Program-made: the position numbers and the translations under genes
DNA from: Siphonodentalium dalli
Taxonomy: Eukaryota; Mollusca; Scaphopoda; Gadilida; Siphonodentaliidae
Reading direction: 5' to 3'
Assembly: GCA_032622095.1 (NCBI GenBank)
Contig: CP136069.1
Coordinates: 103,568,278 to 103,632,277 of the forward strand
DNA length: 64,000 nt
Part shown: piece after piece, positions 1 to 13,700 of the stretch
Layout: every line of letters starts with the position of its first letter
Numbering within the stretch: the stretch's first letter is position 1
The notes under the pieces: generated by a model
The model's input: the letters and a program-made list of their open reading frames with translations, nothing else
Databases searched by the model: none
What the model was told of the DNA's origin: nothing

Positions 1-589
1 TCACAATATCCACAACTGTAACCCAATTTATAAACCACATCATGTCCATAACTTTAACATTAAACATAACCCTGATCTACACACATATATAATCTTATAC
101 TTAATGTATTATATAGTCATCAGGGTATAACATATTAAATATGAGTCGAAGAATTCTGACCGGAAATTATTCTATTGATTAATATTGATTTCATTTCGAA
201 TATCTACTGGTCTAAAAATGTGTGGTTGTTCAGCTAACGAACAATAATGGTTACTGTTACCAGTGACCAGGTCTGTTCTAAAAATAAATCAATAACCTGT
301 CCCAATTAAACATCTCATTTCATAATGAAATATTTGAAATAAATTCAATATGAGGGTCTTTAATTCATATTTATCATTTTGTATCCACAAAACTATTTAA
401 AACTTGTTATTTAAAGAGTTAGTCATATTCTTAACCCTTCACATTAAATTTTATAACTGTATACTGTCATCCGGGAGTATTTTTCTACATGATAAGTGAA
501 TGCATGTAATATCTATCGGGCACTTAATCTTGATTAACTCATTGGGCATTCATTTGAAAAGTTAAACAAATTCACCGAATTTCCACGTG
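1..589. other. AT-rich unique sequence, nothing recognised
   Basis: No long open frame, RNA signature, inverted repeat or similarity to the other repeat families of the window could be seen. It is the left flank of the repeat region. Confidence 0.5.
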
Positions 590-599
590 GGTAGTACCG

Positions 600-1560
600 A
601 CCACATCCAATTTGTTTTATCTCAATTTCTCCATTTTGTTCTTTGCGAGTTTAACTTGAAGTTGCCAAAAGCCTCGACCAACCGGTGCGTGTTTTCCGTT
701 AGACGGATGGCTTTTATACCACAGTCAAACTTTCAAGATGTATCTATGGTATACTGATGCAGATGCTCATACATTTCACTCACTCCTTCATTATCCTGCC
801 TGAAATTCGACTTTTGCCACATATCGATGTAGGCTGTGTTCCTATGCATGTAGTATGTATTACGCTATATATCGTCGCCACGAGTGAATTATTTGCTCTA
901 AAACTTAAGAAATCGTACCAGTGTTGGGCGTTGGTATCCCTTATCACAACCACACGTCAACAAAATTTTATCTCCATATTTGATTTTTCCAAGTATTTTT
1001 AGACTTTTGGTTTTTGTTGGAATTTGCCAATATGTACCCACCTGAACACAAGCTGTCCGTTAGTCAGGTTGCTCTGTGAGTAGAGGGGTCAAACTTTGGG
1101 ATATTAACAAAAATATATCAACGTACCTGCTCCTGCATTACCTCGCTCCTTCATTAACCCTTTAGGATTTGGCCAGAAAAATAGCTTAGTGATACAGCAC
1201 TTAAATATACGTGTTAACATTATAAAGCCTCGCCACGGGTAAACCTTCTACCTTAGGGCAAATTAAGAAGATATCGATAAGTTGCGCTTGGATACTATCT
1301 ATCATATCCACTAATCAAAATTTTGTTATATCGATGTTTGATTTTTAGACAATTTTCCCCCCTTCGATTTTCGTTGGAAATTGCAAAAAGTCTGAACTCA
1401 CCGGAAGCTAGCACGCTGTTTGATAGTTTACTGCTAAAGTAGAGCTGTCAAACTTTGGGGGGCTACCTACGGGATAATGCAGTACCTGCTCCTACATTAA
1501 CCTTGCTCATCAATTAGCCCGTTGGATTTGGCGCCAAAAATAAGTCATTTTTATTGTCGA
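600..1560. repeat. Degenerate ~357-bp tandem repeat (R357), left cluster
   Basis: About three decayed copies. Anchors are 'gtcaaacttt' at 724, 1088 and 1447, and 'cctgctcctgcatta' at 1126 and 1485 with a worn version at 771, giving a period of 355-364 bp. Each unit also holds an 'atcgatgtttgattttt'-like phrase and a 'gttggaatttgcc'-like phrase. The same family reappears at 21.19-21.66 kb and 22.61-22.75 kb, on the far side of S1 block A. Open frames in this stretch are short and unlike any protein family I know. Confidence 0.7.
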
Positions 1561-1663
1561 TGTCGTAGATCGGTAACGGTTTGGGAAAAAAACTTAAAAA
1601 TGGTATATTCCGGTGCGAATCACTCTTCCCATTCGGAAAAAGCTATAAAAATTTTATACCGCT

Positions 1664-1694
<31 letters not shown>

Positions 1695-1865
1695 GCAAAA
1701 TCTGCCGTTTACATCCGCCACCCGTCAGCCTGGTCTCACCACCCTCGGCCTGGTCTCACCACCCCGACCTCGTATCATTACCCAGCATACTTTCGTCGCC
1801 GCCCCGGTTATGCTTCATCCTCTCCCATGCTCCTTCATTAGCCAAATTATTTAATTTTCGATTTG
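1561..1865. other. Poly-T tract and short direct duplication
   Basis: Contains a 27-nt T run at 1668-1694 and a 17-nt direct duplication 'gcctggtctcaccaccc' at 1728 and 1748. A T run of this length could be the poly-A tail of a minus-strand retroelement, but no element body is recognisable beside it. The right edge is the junction with the 1,386-bp satellite. Confidence 0.55.
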
Positions 1866-3251
1866 TTACCAACTCGTGTTCTCTCTATGTATAACACGCT
1901 CACATAAACCAAATCCAGTTTATGTGCGTCGTCTAGGAGGAGATAGAGTGACAAGCACTTTCTCCTCAATTGATGTATGAATACAATTTTCGATGATCTG
2001 TAACTTGGTCAATTCTGAACCGATTTCCAAAATTCTTTCAGGAGGATCATTAGTACGTCCTATAGATACACGACAGTAAAAGTAGTTGAAATCATCGAAA
2101 AAAAATATTTCGAAAATTTTGCCCCCACCCAAACCCCAAAAATATAAGTCCGTTCCTGTTCAAAACTTATTTTCATAGCAAGTTGCTAATAAGTAACTGC
2201 ATAGAAGCCCTCATATCTGGCTACCTTGAATGTTATAGGCGGACACAGGATATGAAATAAATCGAATTTTGCGAATCATGGGCGACAACTCTGTAGGGAA
2301 AGCTCGGACATAAATTGTAAAGCATGGACACAATAGGGCATACTGAGTTGTACATACGGTCCAAATTTCAAGTTGCTGCTGTTCATACTTTTCGAGATAC
2401 TGCAACCCCCAGTTTTACACATAAAGGGAGATAACTCTGCAAATCAAGTTAGGACAAAATCCTATATAGCCCGATGCACTACAACTATCATAGGGCTATA
2501 AACATACCAAAATCCAGCGCTCTATCTCTCATACTTCCTGAGATATAAGGGTTATAAAATTGCTTAGTATAATAAATAATATTGGAAAAAAATAATAAAT
2601 TGAATAACAATATACTTCCATATTAAAATATGGAAGTATAATAAGGGAATCGCGCGGAATTGATTGGAATGTTGATAGTATGGTTTATTGACATTTCTGT
2701 GTTCAGTTGGAGCGTTCTGGTGTGACCCCCACCCATGCCTCGAAATTTGGTGACGCGGATAGCAAATTCGCCATATCTCGGCCAATTTTCGCGATATCGA
2801 GCTAATTTTTGCGTCATTGTGTTCGTATTTGATGTCTCTTTAATATTTAGTAGGGTTCTGGTAAGGTACTGTGGTGATATTCTACTATGTAGGCCAATAT
2901 GTATGTTGTTCAGTACATACTTTTCGAATATCTCTGGCCTCCATCGTCGTAATACCACAAGTAGGTAATCGTTTTGAAGTACTGGAAATTCCCCATCGAA
3001 TGACACCAAACACGTGACGATCGGTTGAAGAAATTTAAATTCATAGTGCATTTTCTGTAAACTTGAAAAAAAGGAAGGGGCCACAATTTCTACATTTGGC
3101 AACCGATTCACAAAATTCACTCATAATGGCCCTCAATACACATTATAGATACTTCACAACAATTTTGGTTCAAATCGGAGACAACAAAAAAATTATCAAT
3201 TTTGACCCCATCCCTAGTGCGGACAAATTTCACTCGATCTTGGTCAAAATT
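1866..3251. repeat. 1,386-bp satellite unit (S1-related), complete copy
   Basis: The sequence from about 1866 is repeated at an offset of exactly 1,386 bp (for example 1920 to 3306 and 2211 to 3597). It is a diverged homologue of the 1,243-bp S1 monomer: the order of phrases is the same (hairpin, 'cccacccatgcctcgaaattt', 'acacgtgacgat', 'ggaaggggccacaatttctaca', 'acttggtcaatt'), with many substitutions and extra sequence around 2130-2400. It carries the perfect form of the family hairpin at 2611-2640. Open frames of 64-165 codons inside it are unlikely to be genes. Confidence 0.9.
2611..2640. repeat. Perfect 30-nt satellite hairpin
   Basis: 'tatacttccatatt' is followed by 'aa' and then 'aatatggaagtata', so the two 14-nt arms are fully complementary. 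The same perfect palindrome occurs at 51021-51050 at the right end of S1 block B. S1 monomers carry a one-mismatch version (for example 5580-5609). Confidence 0.9.
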
Positions 3252-3970
3252 TTACCAACTCGTGTTCTCTCTATGTATAACACGCTCACATAAACCAAAT
3301 CCAGTTTATGTGCGTCGTCTAGGAGGAGATAGAGTGACAAGCACTTTCTCCTCAATTGATGTATGAATACAATTTTCGATGATCTGTAACTTGGTCAATT
3401 CTGAACCGATTTCCAAAATTCTTTCAGGAGGATCATTAGTACGTCCTATAGATACACGACAGTAAAAGTAGTTGAAATCATCGAAAAAAAATATTTCGAA
3501 AATTTTGCCCCCACCCAAACCCCAAAAATATAAGTCCGTTCCTGTTCAAAACTTATTTTCATAGCAAGTTGCTAATAAGTAACTGCATAGAAGCCCTCAT
3601 ATCTGGCTACCTTGAATGTTATAGGCGGACACAGGATATGAAATAAATCGAATTTTGCGAATCATGGGCGACAACTCTGTAGGGAAAGCTCGGACATAAA
3701 TTGTAAAGCATGGACACAATAGGGCATACTGAGTTGTACATACGGTCCAAATTTCAAGTTGCTGCTGTTCATACTTTTCGAGATACTGCAACCCCCAGTT
3801 TTACACATAAAGGGAGATAACTCTGCAAATCAAGTTAGGACAAAATCCTATATAGCCCGATGCACTACAACTATCATAGGGCTATAAACATACCAAAATC
3901 CAGCGCTCTATCTCTCATACTTCCTGAGATATAAGGGTTATAAAATTGCTTAGTATAATAAATAATATTG
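3252..3970. repeat. 1,386-bp satellite unit, partial second copy
   Basis: Near-identical to 1866-2584 at +1,386 bp. Identity stops at 'aataatattg' (3961-3970), just before where the hairpin should be. The breakpoint is therefore about 26 bp short of the hairpin position. Confidence 0.9.
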
Positions 3971-4769
3971 TAATACGACCCTGCCTAACTATGCTTAAAA
4001 GCCATGTCCTGATTGGCCAGTGGCCCGAGTTACCATGGCTATCTCGTTCCAGTTTTGTGGTACAATTCTACTTTTTCCAATTGTACCACGAAAAAAATCG
4101 GTTTATTCAGATCGCCGCACGCGACTTTTCCCGTCTTTTCTAACTCCGCGCAAACGGGGCATCAACGGAGTACACCCGCACCCGTAACTCTTTGAATTAA
4201 TTTGCTACATCTTGACAATCTTGCGAATTTTCTAGAGATTTTTCGCTTGAAACCAGTTTGGTTGCCAATGAATATGGTCCAAATGATGTTATTATATACT
4301 GATATATGTTACGACCAAAGAAAGTTACTTAATATTAATAATAAGTATATTAAATGACAAAATAAATCCATGGGGCCGGGCTGTGCATTCGTCGATTCGA
4401 ATCTCGATCATATTCGATATTTCGGAATCAAGTTGAAAATGAAAGCGCTTGTTCACCAGTACAGAAGGGGAATAAGATTAGTTTAGTAAACTAGATCATT
4501 TAGATCGCTTTGTGTAAGGAAAATGGTCCATAGTCGATGATAATATTCATGTTGTCCCAACAACGTTCAACACAGAAATGACAGCAATCGTATTTCCTGT
4601 ACAATTTAAATGAAAGACACGGGCGCCGCTGAAAACACATCGTTTTTTAGCCAATCACAACGATTTCTCACGCAAACAAATTACTGGAGTACTCCATGCA
4701 AAGAATCTAGTACGCCCAATACGAATTACACCACGAAATGTTTTCTCACCTGAGACCGAAAAAGCGCAG
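3971..4769. other. 799-bp unrelated sequence replacing part of a satellite unit
   Basis: This piece lies between the truncated 1,386-bp copy and the point where S1 resumes at 'tagtgcatttta' (4770). In unit coordinates about 459 bp (2585-3043) is missing, so this is a replacement rather than a simple insertion. No terminal inverted repeats, target-site duplication or coding remnant were found. It has a short strong hairpin (separate entry). It could be original flank bridged by recombination, or a fragment of an unrecognised element. Confidence 0.6.
4057..4089. repeat. 11-bp-stem hairpin in the replacement segment
   Basis: 'gtggtacaatt' at 4057-4067 and 'aattgtaccac' at 4079-4089 are exact reverse complements separated by 11 nt. 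No partner copy was noticed elsewhere in the window. Confidence 0.75.
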
Positions 4770-7700
4770 TAGTGCATTTTATGTAAACTTGAAAAAAAGG
4801 AAGGGGCCACAATTTCTACATTTCTCAACCGATTCATAAAATTCACTCATAATGACACTCAGTACATCTTATAGATACTTCACAACAAGTTTAGTTCAAA
4901 TCAGCGACAAGAATTTTTTTTAGAACTTTTGCCCCTCCCCTAGCCCGGAAAAAATTGAGCCGACCTTTGTCAAAATGTCCTGGTTTGGTCTTCTGTCTAT
5001 GTTTAAGACGCTCACATAGAGCAAATCCAGCTGTTGCGCTTCGTCTAGGAGAAGATCGGGACACAAGCACTTTCTACACATGGACTTTATTAGTACATTT
5101 TTCGATGTGTTATAACTTGGTCATTTCTCACCCGATTTACAAAATTCTTTCACGAGTAGCATCAGTACATCGTATAGATACCCGACAGTAAAAATGGTTG
5201 GAATCGGTGACAAGAAAAAATTGACAAAGTTTGCACCCCTCCCCGGGTCAACAAATTGTTTTCGGACCTTGGTGAAAATTTCCCCGATTCGTGGCCTTTC
5301 GTTAGTTAACACGATTACGAGAACCGAATTCAGCTGCTTGACTTCTTACAGGAGAAAATCTCCGCACAAACTTTTTCCAATTTTTTTGTTTAAGGGCCAT
5401 AACTCTGGTAAGCAAGTTAGGACGCCAACCTAAATGTCCCGAGTCGCTGTAGGTCGGCAAGGTACACATACCTACCAAATTTCAATGTTTTATCTTTTAA
5501 ACTTTCTGAGATATAAGGGTTACAAAATATATTAAGAATAAATAATAATAATAGTGAAAAATAAAAAATTGAATAACAATATACTTCCATATTAAAATAT
5601 GAAAGTATAATAAGGGAATCGTTCGGAATTGATTGGAATGTCGATAGTATGGTTTATTGACATTTCTGTGTTCAGTTGGAACGTTCTGGTGTGACCCCCA
5701 CCCATGCCTCGAAATTTGATGACGCGGGTAGAAAAGTCGCCATATATCGGCCAATTTTCGAGATATCGAGCTAATATTTGCGCCATTGTGTCCGTATTTA
5801 TGCCCCTATAATATTTACCAGGGTTTTGGTGAGGTATTGCGCCGATATTTTACTATGTAGGCCAATATGTATGTTGTTCAGTTTATACTTTTCGAATATC
5901 TCTCGCCTCTATCGACATACTGCGGCAAGTGGGTAATCGTTTAGAAGTACTAGAAATTCCCCATCGAATGACACCAAACACGTGACGATTGGTTGAAGGA
6001 ATTTAAATTCATAGTGCATTTTATGTAAACTTGAAAAAAAGGAAGGGGCCACAATTTCTACATTTCTCAACCGATTCATAAAATTCACTCATAATGACAC
6101 TCAGTACATCTTATAGATACTTCACAACAAGTTTAGTTCAAATCAGCGACAAGAATTTTTTTTACAACTTTTGCCCCTCCCCTAGCCCGGAAAAAATTGA
6201 GCCGACCTTTGTCAAAATGTCCTGGTTTGGTCTTCTGTCTATGTTTAAGACGCTCACATAGAGCAAATCCAGCTGTTGCGCTTCGTCTAGGAGAAGATCG
6301 GGACACAAGCACTTTCTACACATGGACTTTATTAGTACATTTTTCGATGTGTTATAACTTGGTCATTTCTCACCCGATTTACAAAATTCTTTCACGAGTA
6401 GCATCAGTACATCGTATAGATACCCGACAGTAAAAATGGTTGGAATCGGTGACAAGAAAAAAATTGACAAAGTTTGCACCCCTCCCCGGGTCAACAAATT
6501 GTTTTCGGACCTTGGTGAAAATTTCCCCGATTCGTGGCCTTTCGTTAGTTAACACGATTACGAGAACCGAATTCAGCTGCTTGACTTCTTACAGGAGAAA
6601 ATCTCCGCACAAACTTTTTCCAAATTTTTTGTTTAAGGGCCATAACTCTGGTAAGCAAGTTAGGACGCCAACCTAAATGTCCCGAGTCGCTGTAGGTCGG
6701 CAAGGTACACATACCTACCAAATTTCAATGTTTTATCTTTTAAACTTTCTGAGATATAAGGGTTACAAAATATATTAAGAATAAATAATAATAATAGTGA
6801 AAAATAAAAAATTGAATAACAATATACTTCCATATTAAAATATGAAAGTATAATAAGGGAATCGTTCGGAATTGATTGGAATGTCGATAGTATGGTTTAT
6901 TGACATTTCTGTGTTCAGTTGGAACGTTCTGGTGTGACCCCCACCCATGCCTCGAAATTTGATGACGCGGGTAGAAAAGTCGCCATATATCGGCCAATTT
7001 TCGAGATATCGAGCTAATATTTGCGCCATTGTGTCCGTATTTATGCCCCTATAATATTTACCAGGGTTTTGGTGAGGTATTGCGCCGATATTTTACTATG
7101 TAGGCCAATATGTATGTTGTTCAGTTTATACTTTTCGAATATCTCTCGCCTCTATCGACATACTGCGGCAAGTGGGTAATCGTTTAGAAGTACTAGAAAT
7201 TCCCCATCGAATGACACCAAACACGTGACGATTGGTTGAAGGAATTTAAATTCATAGTGCATTTTATGTAAACTTGAAAAAAAGGAAGGGGCCACAATTT
7301 CTACATTTCTCAACCGATTCATAAAATTCACTCATAATGACACTCAGTACATCTTATAGATACTTCACAACAAGTTTAGTTCAAATCAGCGACAAGAATT
7401 TTTTTTACAACTTTTGCCCCTCCCCTAGCCCGGAAAAAATTGAGCCGACCTTTGTCAAAATGTCCTGGTTTGGTCTTCTGTCTATGTTTAAGACGCTCAC
7501 ATAGAGCAAATCCAGCTGTTGCGCTTCGTCTAGGAGAAAATCGGGACACAAGCACTTTCTACACATGGACTTTATTAGTACATTTTTCGATGTGTTATAA
7601 CTTGGTCATTTCTCACCCGATTTACAAAATTCTTTCACGAGTAGCATCAGTACATCGTATAGATACCCGACAGTAAAAATGGTTGGAATCGGTGACAATA

Positions 7701-10700
7701 AAAAAAAATTGACAAAGTTTGCACCCCTCCCCGGGTCAACAAATTGTTTTCGGACCTTGGTGAAAATTTCCCCGATTCGTGGCCTTTCGTTAGTTAACAC
7801 GATTACGAGAACCGAATTCAGCTGCTTGACTTCTTACAGGAGAAAATCTCCGCACAAACTTTTTCCAAATTTTTTGTTTAAGGGCCATAACTCTGGTAAG
7901 CAAGTTAGGACACCAACCTAAATGTCCCGAGTCGCTGTAGGTCGGCAAGGTACACATACCTACCAAATTTCAATGTTTTATCTTTTAAACTTTCTGAGAT
8001 ATAAGGGTTACAAAATATATTAAGAATAAATAATAATAATAGTGAAAAATAAAAAATTGAATAACAATATACTTCCATATTAAAATATGAAAGTATAATA
8101 AGGGAATCGTTCGGAATTGATTGGAATGTCGATAGTATGGTTTATTGACATTTCTGTGTTCAGTTGGAACGTTCTGGTGTGACCCCCACCCATGCCTCGA
8201 AATTTGATGACGCGGGTAGAAAAGTCGCCATATATCGGCCAATTTTCGAGATATCGAGCTAATATTTGCGCCATTGTGTCCGTATTTTATGCCCCTATAA
8301 TATTTACCAGGGTTTTGGTGAGGTATTGCGCCGATATTTTACTATGTAGGCCAATATGTATGTTGTTCAGTTTATACTTTTCGAATATCTCTCGCCTCTA
8401 TCGACATACTGCGGCAAGTGGGTAATCGTTTAGAAGTACTAGAAATTCCCCATCGAATGACACCAAACACGTGACGATTGGTTGAAGGAATTTAAATTCA
8501 TAGTGCATTTTATGTAAACTTGAAAAAAAGGAAGGGGCCACAATTTCTACATTTCTCAACCGATTCATAAAATTCACTCATAATGACACTCAGTACATCT
8601 TATAGATACTTCACAACAAGTTTAGTTCAAATCAGCGACAAGAATTTTTTTTACAACTTTTGCCCCTCCCCTAGCCCGGAAAAAATTGAGCCGACCTTTG
8701 TCAAAATGTCCTGGTTTGGTCTTCTGTCTATGTTTAAGACGCTCACATAGAGCAAATCCAGCTGTTGCGCTTCGTCTAGGAGAAGATCGGGACACAAGCA
8801 CTTTCTACACATGGACTTTATTAGTACATTTTTCGATGTGTTATAACTTGGTCATTTCTCACCCGATTTACAAAATTCTTTCACGAGTAGCATCAGTACA
8901 TCGTATAGATACCCGACAGTAAAAATGGTTGGAATCGGTGACAAGAAAAAAATTGACAAAGTTTGCACCCCTCCCCGGGTCAACAAATTGTTTTCGGACC
9001 TTGGTGAAAATTTCCCCGATTCGTGGCCTTTCGTTAGTTAACACGATTACGAGAACCGAATTCAGCTGCTTGACTTCTTACAGGAGAAAATCTCCGCACA
9101 AACTTTTTCCAAATTTTTTGTTTAAGGGCCATAACTCTGGTAAGCAAGTTAGGACGCCAACCTAAATGTCCCGAGTCGCTGTAGGTCGGCAAGATACACA
9201 TACCTACCAAATTTCAATGTTTTATCTTTTAAACTTTCTGAGATATAAGGGTTACAAAATATATTAAGAATAAATAATAATAATAGTGAAAAATAAAAAA
9301 TTGAATAACAATATACTTCCATATTAAAATATGAAAGTATAATAAGGGAATCGTTCGGAATTGATTGGAATGTCGATAGTATGGTTTATTGACATTTCTG
9401 TGTTCAGTTGGAACGTTCTGGTGTGACCCCCACCCATGCCTCGAAATTTGATGACGCGGGTAGAAAAGTCGCCATATATCGGCCAATTTTCGAGATATCG
9501 AGCTAATATTTGCGCCATTGTGTCCGTATTTATGCCCCTATAATATTTACCAGGGTTTTGGTGAGGTATTGCGCCGATATTTTACTATGTAGGCCAATAT
9601 GTATGTTGTTCAGTTTATACTTTTCGAATATCTCTCGCCTCTATCGACATACTGCGGCAAGTGGGTAATCGTTTAGAAGTACTAGAAATTCCCCATCGAA
9701 TGACACCAAACACGTGACGATTGGTTGAAGGAATTTAAATTCATAGTGCATTTTATGTAAACTTGAAAAAAAGGAAGGGGCCACAATTTCTACATTTCTC
9801 AACCGATTCATAAAATTCACTCATAATGACACTCAGTACATCTTATAGATACTTCACAACAAGTTTAGTTCAAATCAGCGACAAGAATTTTTTTTACAAC
9901 TTTTGCCCCTCCCCTAGCCCGGAAAAAATTGAGCCGACCTTTGTCAAAATGTCCTGGTTTGGTCTTCTGTCTATGTTTAAGACGCTCACATAGAGCAAAT
10001 CCAGCTGTTGCGCTTCGTCTAGGAGAAGATCGGGACACAAGCACTTTCTACACATGGACTTTATTAGTACATTTTTCGATGTGTTATAACTTGGTCATTT
10101 CTCACCCGATTTACAAAATTCTTTCACGAGTAGCATCAGTACATCGTATAGATACCCGACAGTAAAAATGGTTGGAATCGGTGACAAGAAAAAAATTGAC
10201 AAAGTTTGCACCCCTCCCCGGGTCAACAAATTGTTTTCGGACCTTGGTGAAAATTTCCCCGATTCGTGGCCTTTCGTTAGTTAACACGATTACGAGAACC
10301 GAATTCAGCTGCTTGACTTCTTACAGGAGAAAATCTCCGCACAAACTTTTTCCAAATTTTTTGTTTAAGGGCCATAACTCTGGTAAGCAAGTTAGGACGC
10401 CAACCTAAATGTCCCGAGTCGCTGTAGGTCGGCAAGGTACACATACCTACCAAATTTCAATGTTTTATCTTTTAAACTTTCTGAGATATAAGGGTTACAA
10501 AATATATTAAGAATAAATAATAATAATAGTGAAAAATAAAAAATTGAATAACAATATACTTCCATATTAAAATATGAAAGTATAATAAGGGAATCGTTCG
10601 GAATTGATTGGAATGTCGATAGTATGGTTTATTGACATTTCTGTGTTCAGTTGGAACGTTCTGGTGTGACCCCCACCCATGCCTCGAAATTTGATGACGC

Positions 10701-13700
10701 GGGTAGAAAAGTCGCCATATATCGGCCAATTTTCGAGATATCGAGCTAATATTTGCGCCATTGTGTCCGTATTTATGCCCCTATAATATTTACCAGGGTT
10801 TTGGTGAGGTATTGCGCCGATATTTTACTATGTAGGCCAATATGTATGTTGTTCAGTTTATACTTTTCGAATATCTCTCGCCTCTATCGACATACTGCGG
10901 CAAGTGGGTAATCGTTTAGAAGTACTAGAAATTCCCCATCGAATGACACCAAACACGTGACGATTGGTTGAAGGAATTTAAATTCATAGTGCATTTTATG
11001 TAAACTTGAAAAAAAGGAAGGGGCCACAATTTCTACATTTCTCAACCGATTCATAAAATTCACTCATAATGACACTCAGTACATCTTATAGATACTTCAC
11101 AACAAGTTTAGTTCAAATCAGCGACAAGAATTTTTTTTACAACTTTTGCCCCTCCCCTAGCCCGGAAAAAATTGAGCCGACCTTTGTCAAAATGTCCTGG
11201 TTTGGTCTTCTGTCTATGTTTAAGACGCTCACATAGAGCAAATCCAGCTGTTGCGCTTCGTCTAGGAGAAGATCGGGACACAAGCACTTTCTACACATGG
11301 ACTTTATTAGTACATTTTTCGATGTGTTATAACTTGGTCATTTCTCACCCGATTTACAAAATTCTTTCACGAGTAGCATCAGTACATCGTATAGATACCC
11401 GACAGTAAAAATGGTTGGAATCGGTGACAAGAAAAAAATTGACAAAGTTTGCACCCCTCCCCGGGTCAACAAATTGTTTTCGGACCTTGGTGAAAATTTC
11501 CCCGATTCGTGGCCTTTCGTTAGTTAACACGATTACGAGAACCGAATTCAGCTGCTTGACTTCTTACAGGAGAAAATCTCCGCACAAACTTTTTCCAAAT
11601 TTTTTGTTTAAGGGCCATAACTCTGGTAAGCAAGTTAGGACGCCAACCTAAATGTCCCGAGTCGCTGTAGGTCGGCAAGGTACACATACCTACCAAATTT
11701 CAATGTTTTATCTTTTAAACTTTCTGAGATATAAGGGTTACAAAATATATTAAGAATAAATAATAATAATAGTGAAAAATAAAAAATTGAATAACAATAT
11801 ACTTCCATATTAAAATATGAAAGTATAATAAGGGAATCGTTCGGAATTGATTGGAATGTCGATAGTATGGTTTATTGACATTTCTGTGTTCAGTTGGAAC
11901 GTTCTGGTGTGACCCCCACCCATGCCTCGAAATTTGATGACGCGGGTAGAAAAGTCGCCATATATCGGCCAATTTTCGAGATATCGAGCTAATATTTGCG
12001 CCATTGTGTCCGTATTTATGCCCCTATAATATTTACCAGGGTTTTGGTGAGGTATTGCGCCGATATTTTACTATGTAGGCCAATATGTATGTTGTTCAGT
12101 TTATACTTTTCGAATATCTCTCGCCTCTATCGACATACTGCGGCAAGTGGGTAATCGTTTAGAAGTACTAGAAATTCCCCATCGAATGACACCAAACACG
12201 TGACGATTGGTTGAAGGAATTTAAATTCATAGTGCATTTTATGTAAACTTGAAAAAAAGGAAGGGGCCACAATTTCTACATTTCTCAACCGATTCATAAA
12301 ATTCACTCATAATGACACTCAGTACATCTTATAGATACTTCACAACAAGTTTAGTTCAAATCAGCGACAAGAATTTTTTTTACAACTTTTGCCCCTCCCC
12401 TAGCCCGGAAAAAATTGAGCCGACCTTTGTCAAAATGTCCTGGTTTGGTCTTCTGTCTATGTTTAAGACGCTCACATAGAGCAAATCCAGCTGTTGCGCT
12501 TCGTCTAGGAGAAGATCGGGACACAAGCACTTTCTACACATGGACTTTATTAGTACATTTTTCGATGTGTTATAACTTGGTCATTTCTCACCCGATTTAC
12601 AAAATTCTTTCACGAGTAGCATCAGTACATCGTATAGATACCCGACAGTAAAAATGGTTGGAATCGGTGACAAGAAAAAAATTGACAAAGTTTGCACCCC
12701 TCCCCGGGTCAACAAATTGTTTTCGGACCTTGGTGAAAATTTCCCCGATTCGTGGCCTTTCGTTAGTTAACACGATTACGAGAACCGAATTCAGCTGCTT
12801 GACTTCTTACAGGAGAAAATCTCCGCACAAACTTTTTCCAAATTTTTTGTTTAAGGGCCATAACTCTGGTAAGCAAGTTAGGACGCCAACCTAAATGTCC
12901 CGAGTCGCTGTAGGTCGGCAAGGTACACATACCTACCAAATTTCAATGTTTTATCTTTTAAACTTTCTGAGATATAAGGGTTACAAAATATATTAAGAAT
13001 AAATAATAATAATAGTGAAAAATAAAAAATTGAATAACAATATACTTCCATATTAAAATATGAAAGTATAATAAGGGAATCGTTCGGAATTGATTGGAAT
13101 GTCGATAGTATGGTTTATTGACATTTCTGTGTTCAGTTGGAACGTTCTGGTGTGACCCCCACCCATGCCTCGAAATTTGATGACGCGGGTAGAAAAGTCG
13201 CCATATATCGGCCAATTTTCGAGATATCGAGCTAATATTTGCGCCATTGTGTCCGTATTTATGCCCCTATAATATTTACCAGGGTTTTGGTGAGGTATTG
13301 CGCCGATATTTTACTATGTAGGCCAATATGTATGTTGTTCAGTTTATACTTTTCGAATATCTCTCGCCTCTATCGACATACTGCGGCAAGTGGGTAATCG
13401 TTTAGAAGTACTAGAAATTCCCCATCGAATGACACCAAACACGTGACGATTGGTTGAAGGAATTTAAATTCATAGTGCATTTTATGTAAACTTGAAAAAA
13501 AGGAAGGGGCCACAATTTCTACATTTCTCAACCGATTCATAAAATTCACTCATAATGACACTCAGTACATCTTATAGATACTTCACAACAAGTTTAGTTC
13601 AAATCAGCGACAAGAATTTTTTTTACAACTTTTGCCCCTCCCCTAGCCCGGAAAAAATTGAGCCGACCTTTGTCAAAATGTCCTGGTTTGGTCTTCTGTC

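Noticed and set aside
1522-1854. Overlapping 86- and 110-codon frames around the poly-T tract
   Set aside because: Both translate the T run as poly-Phe and have no other support.
2623-3120. A 165-codon minus-strand frame in the 1,386-bp unit
   Set aside because: Lies over the satellite hairpin and S1-homologous sequence; homologous S1 units have it interrupted, so it is not conserved as coding.
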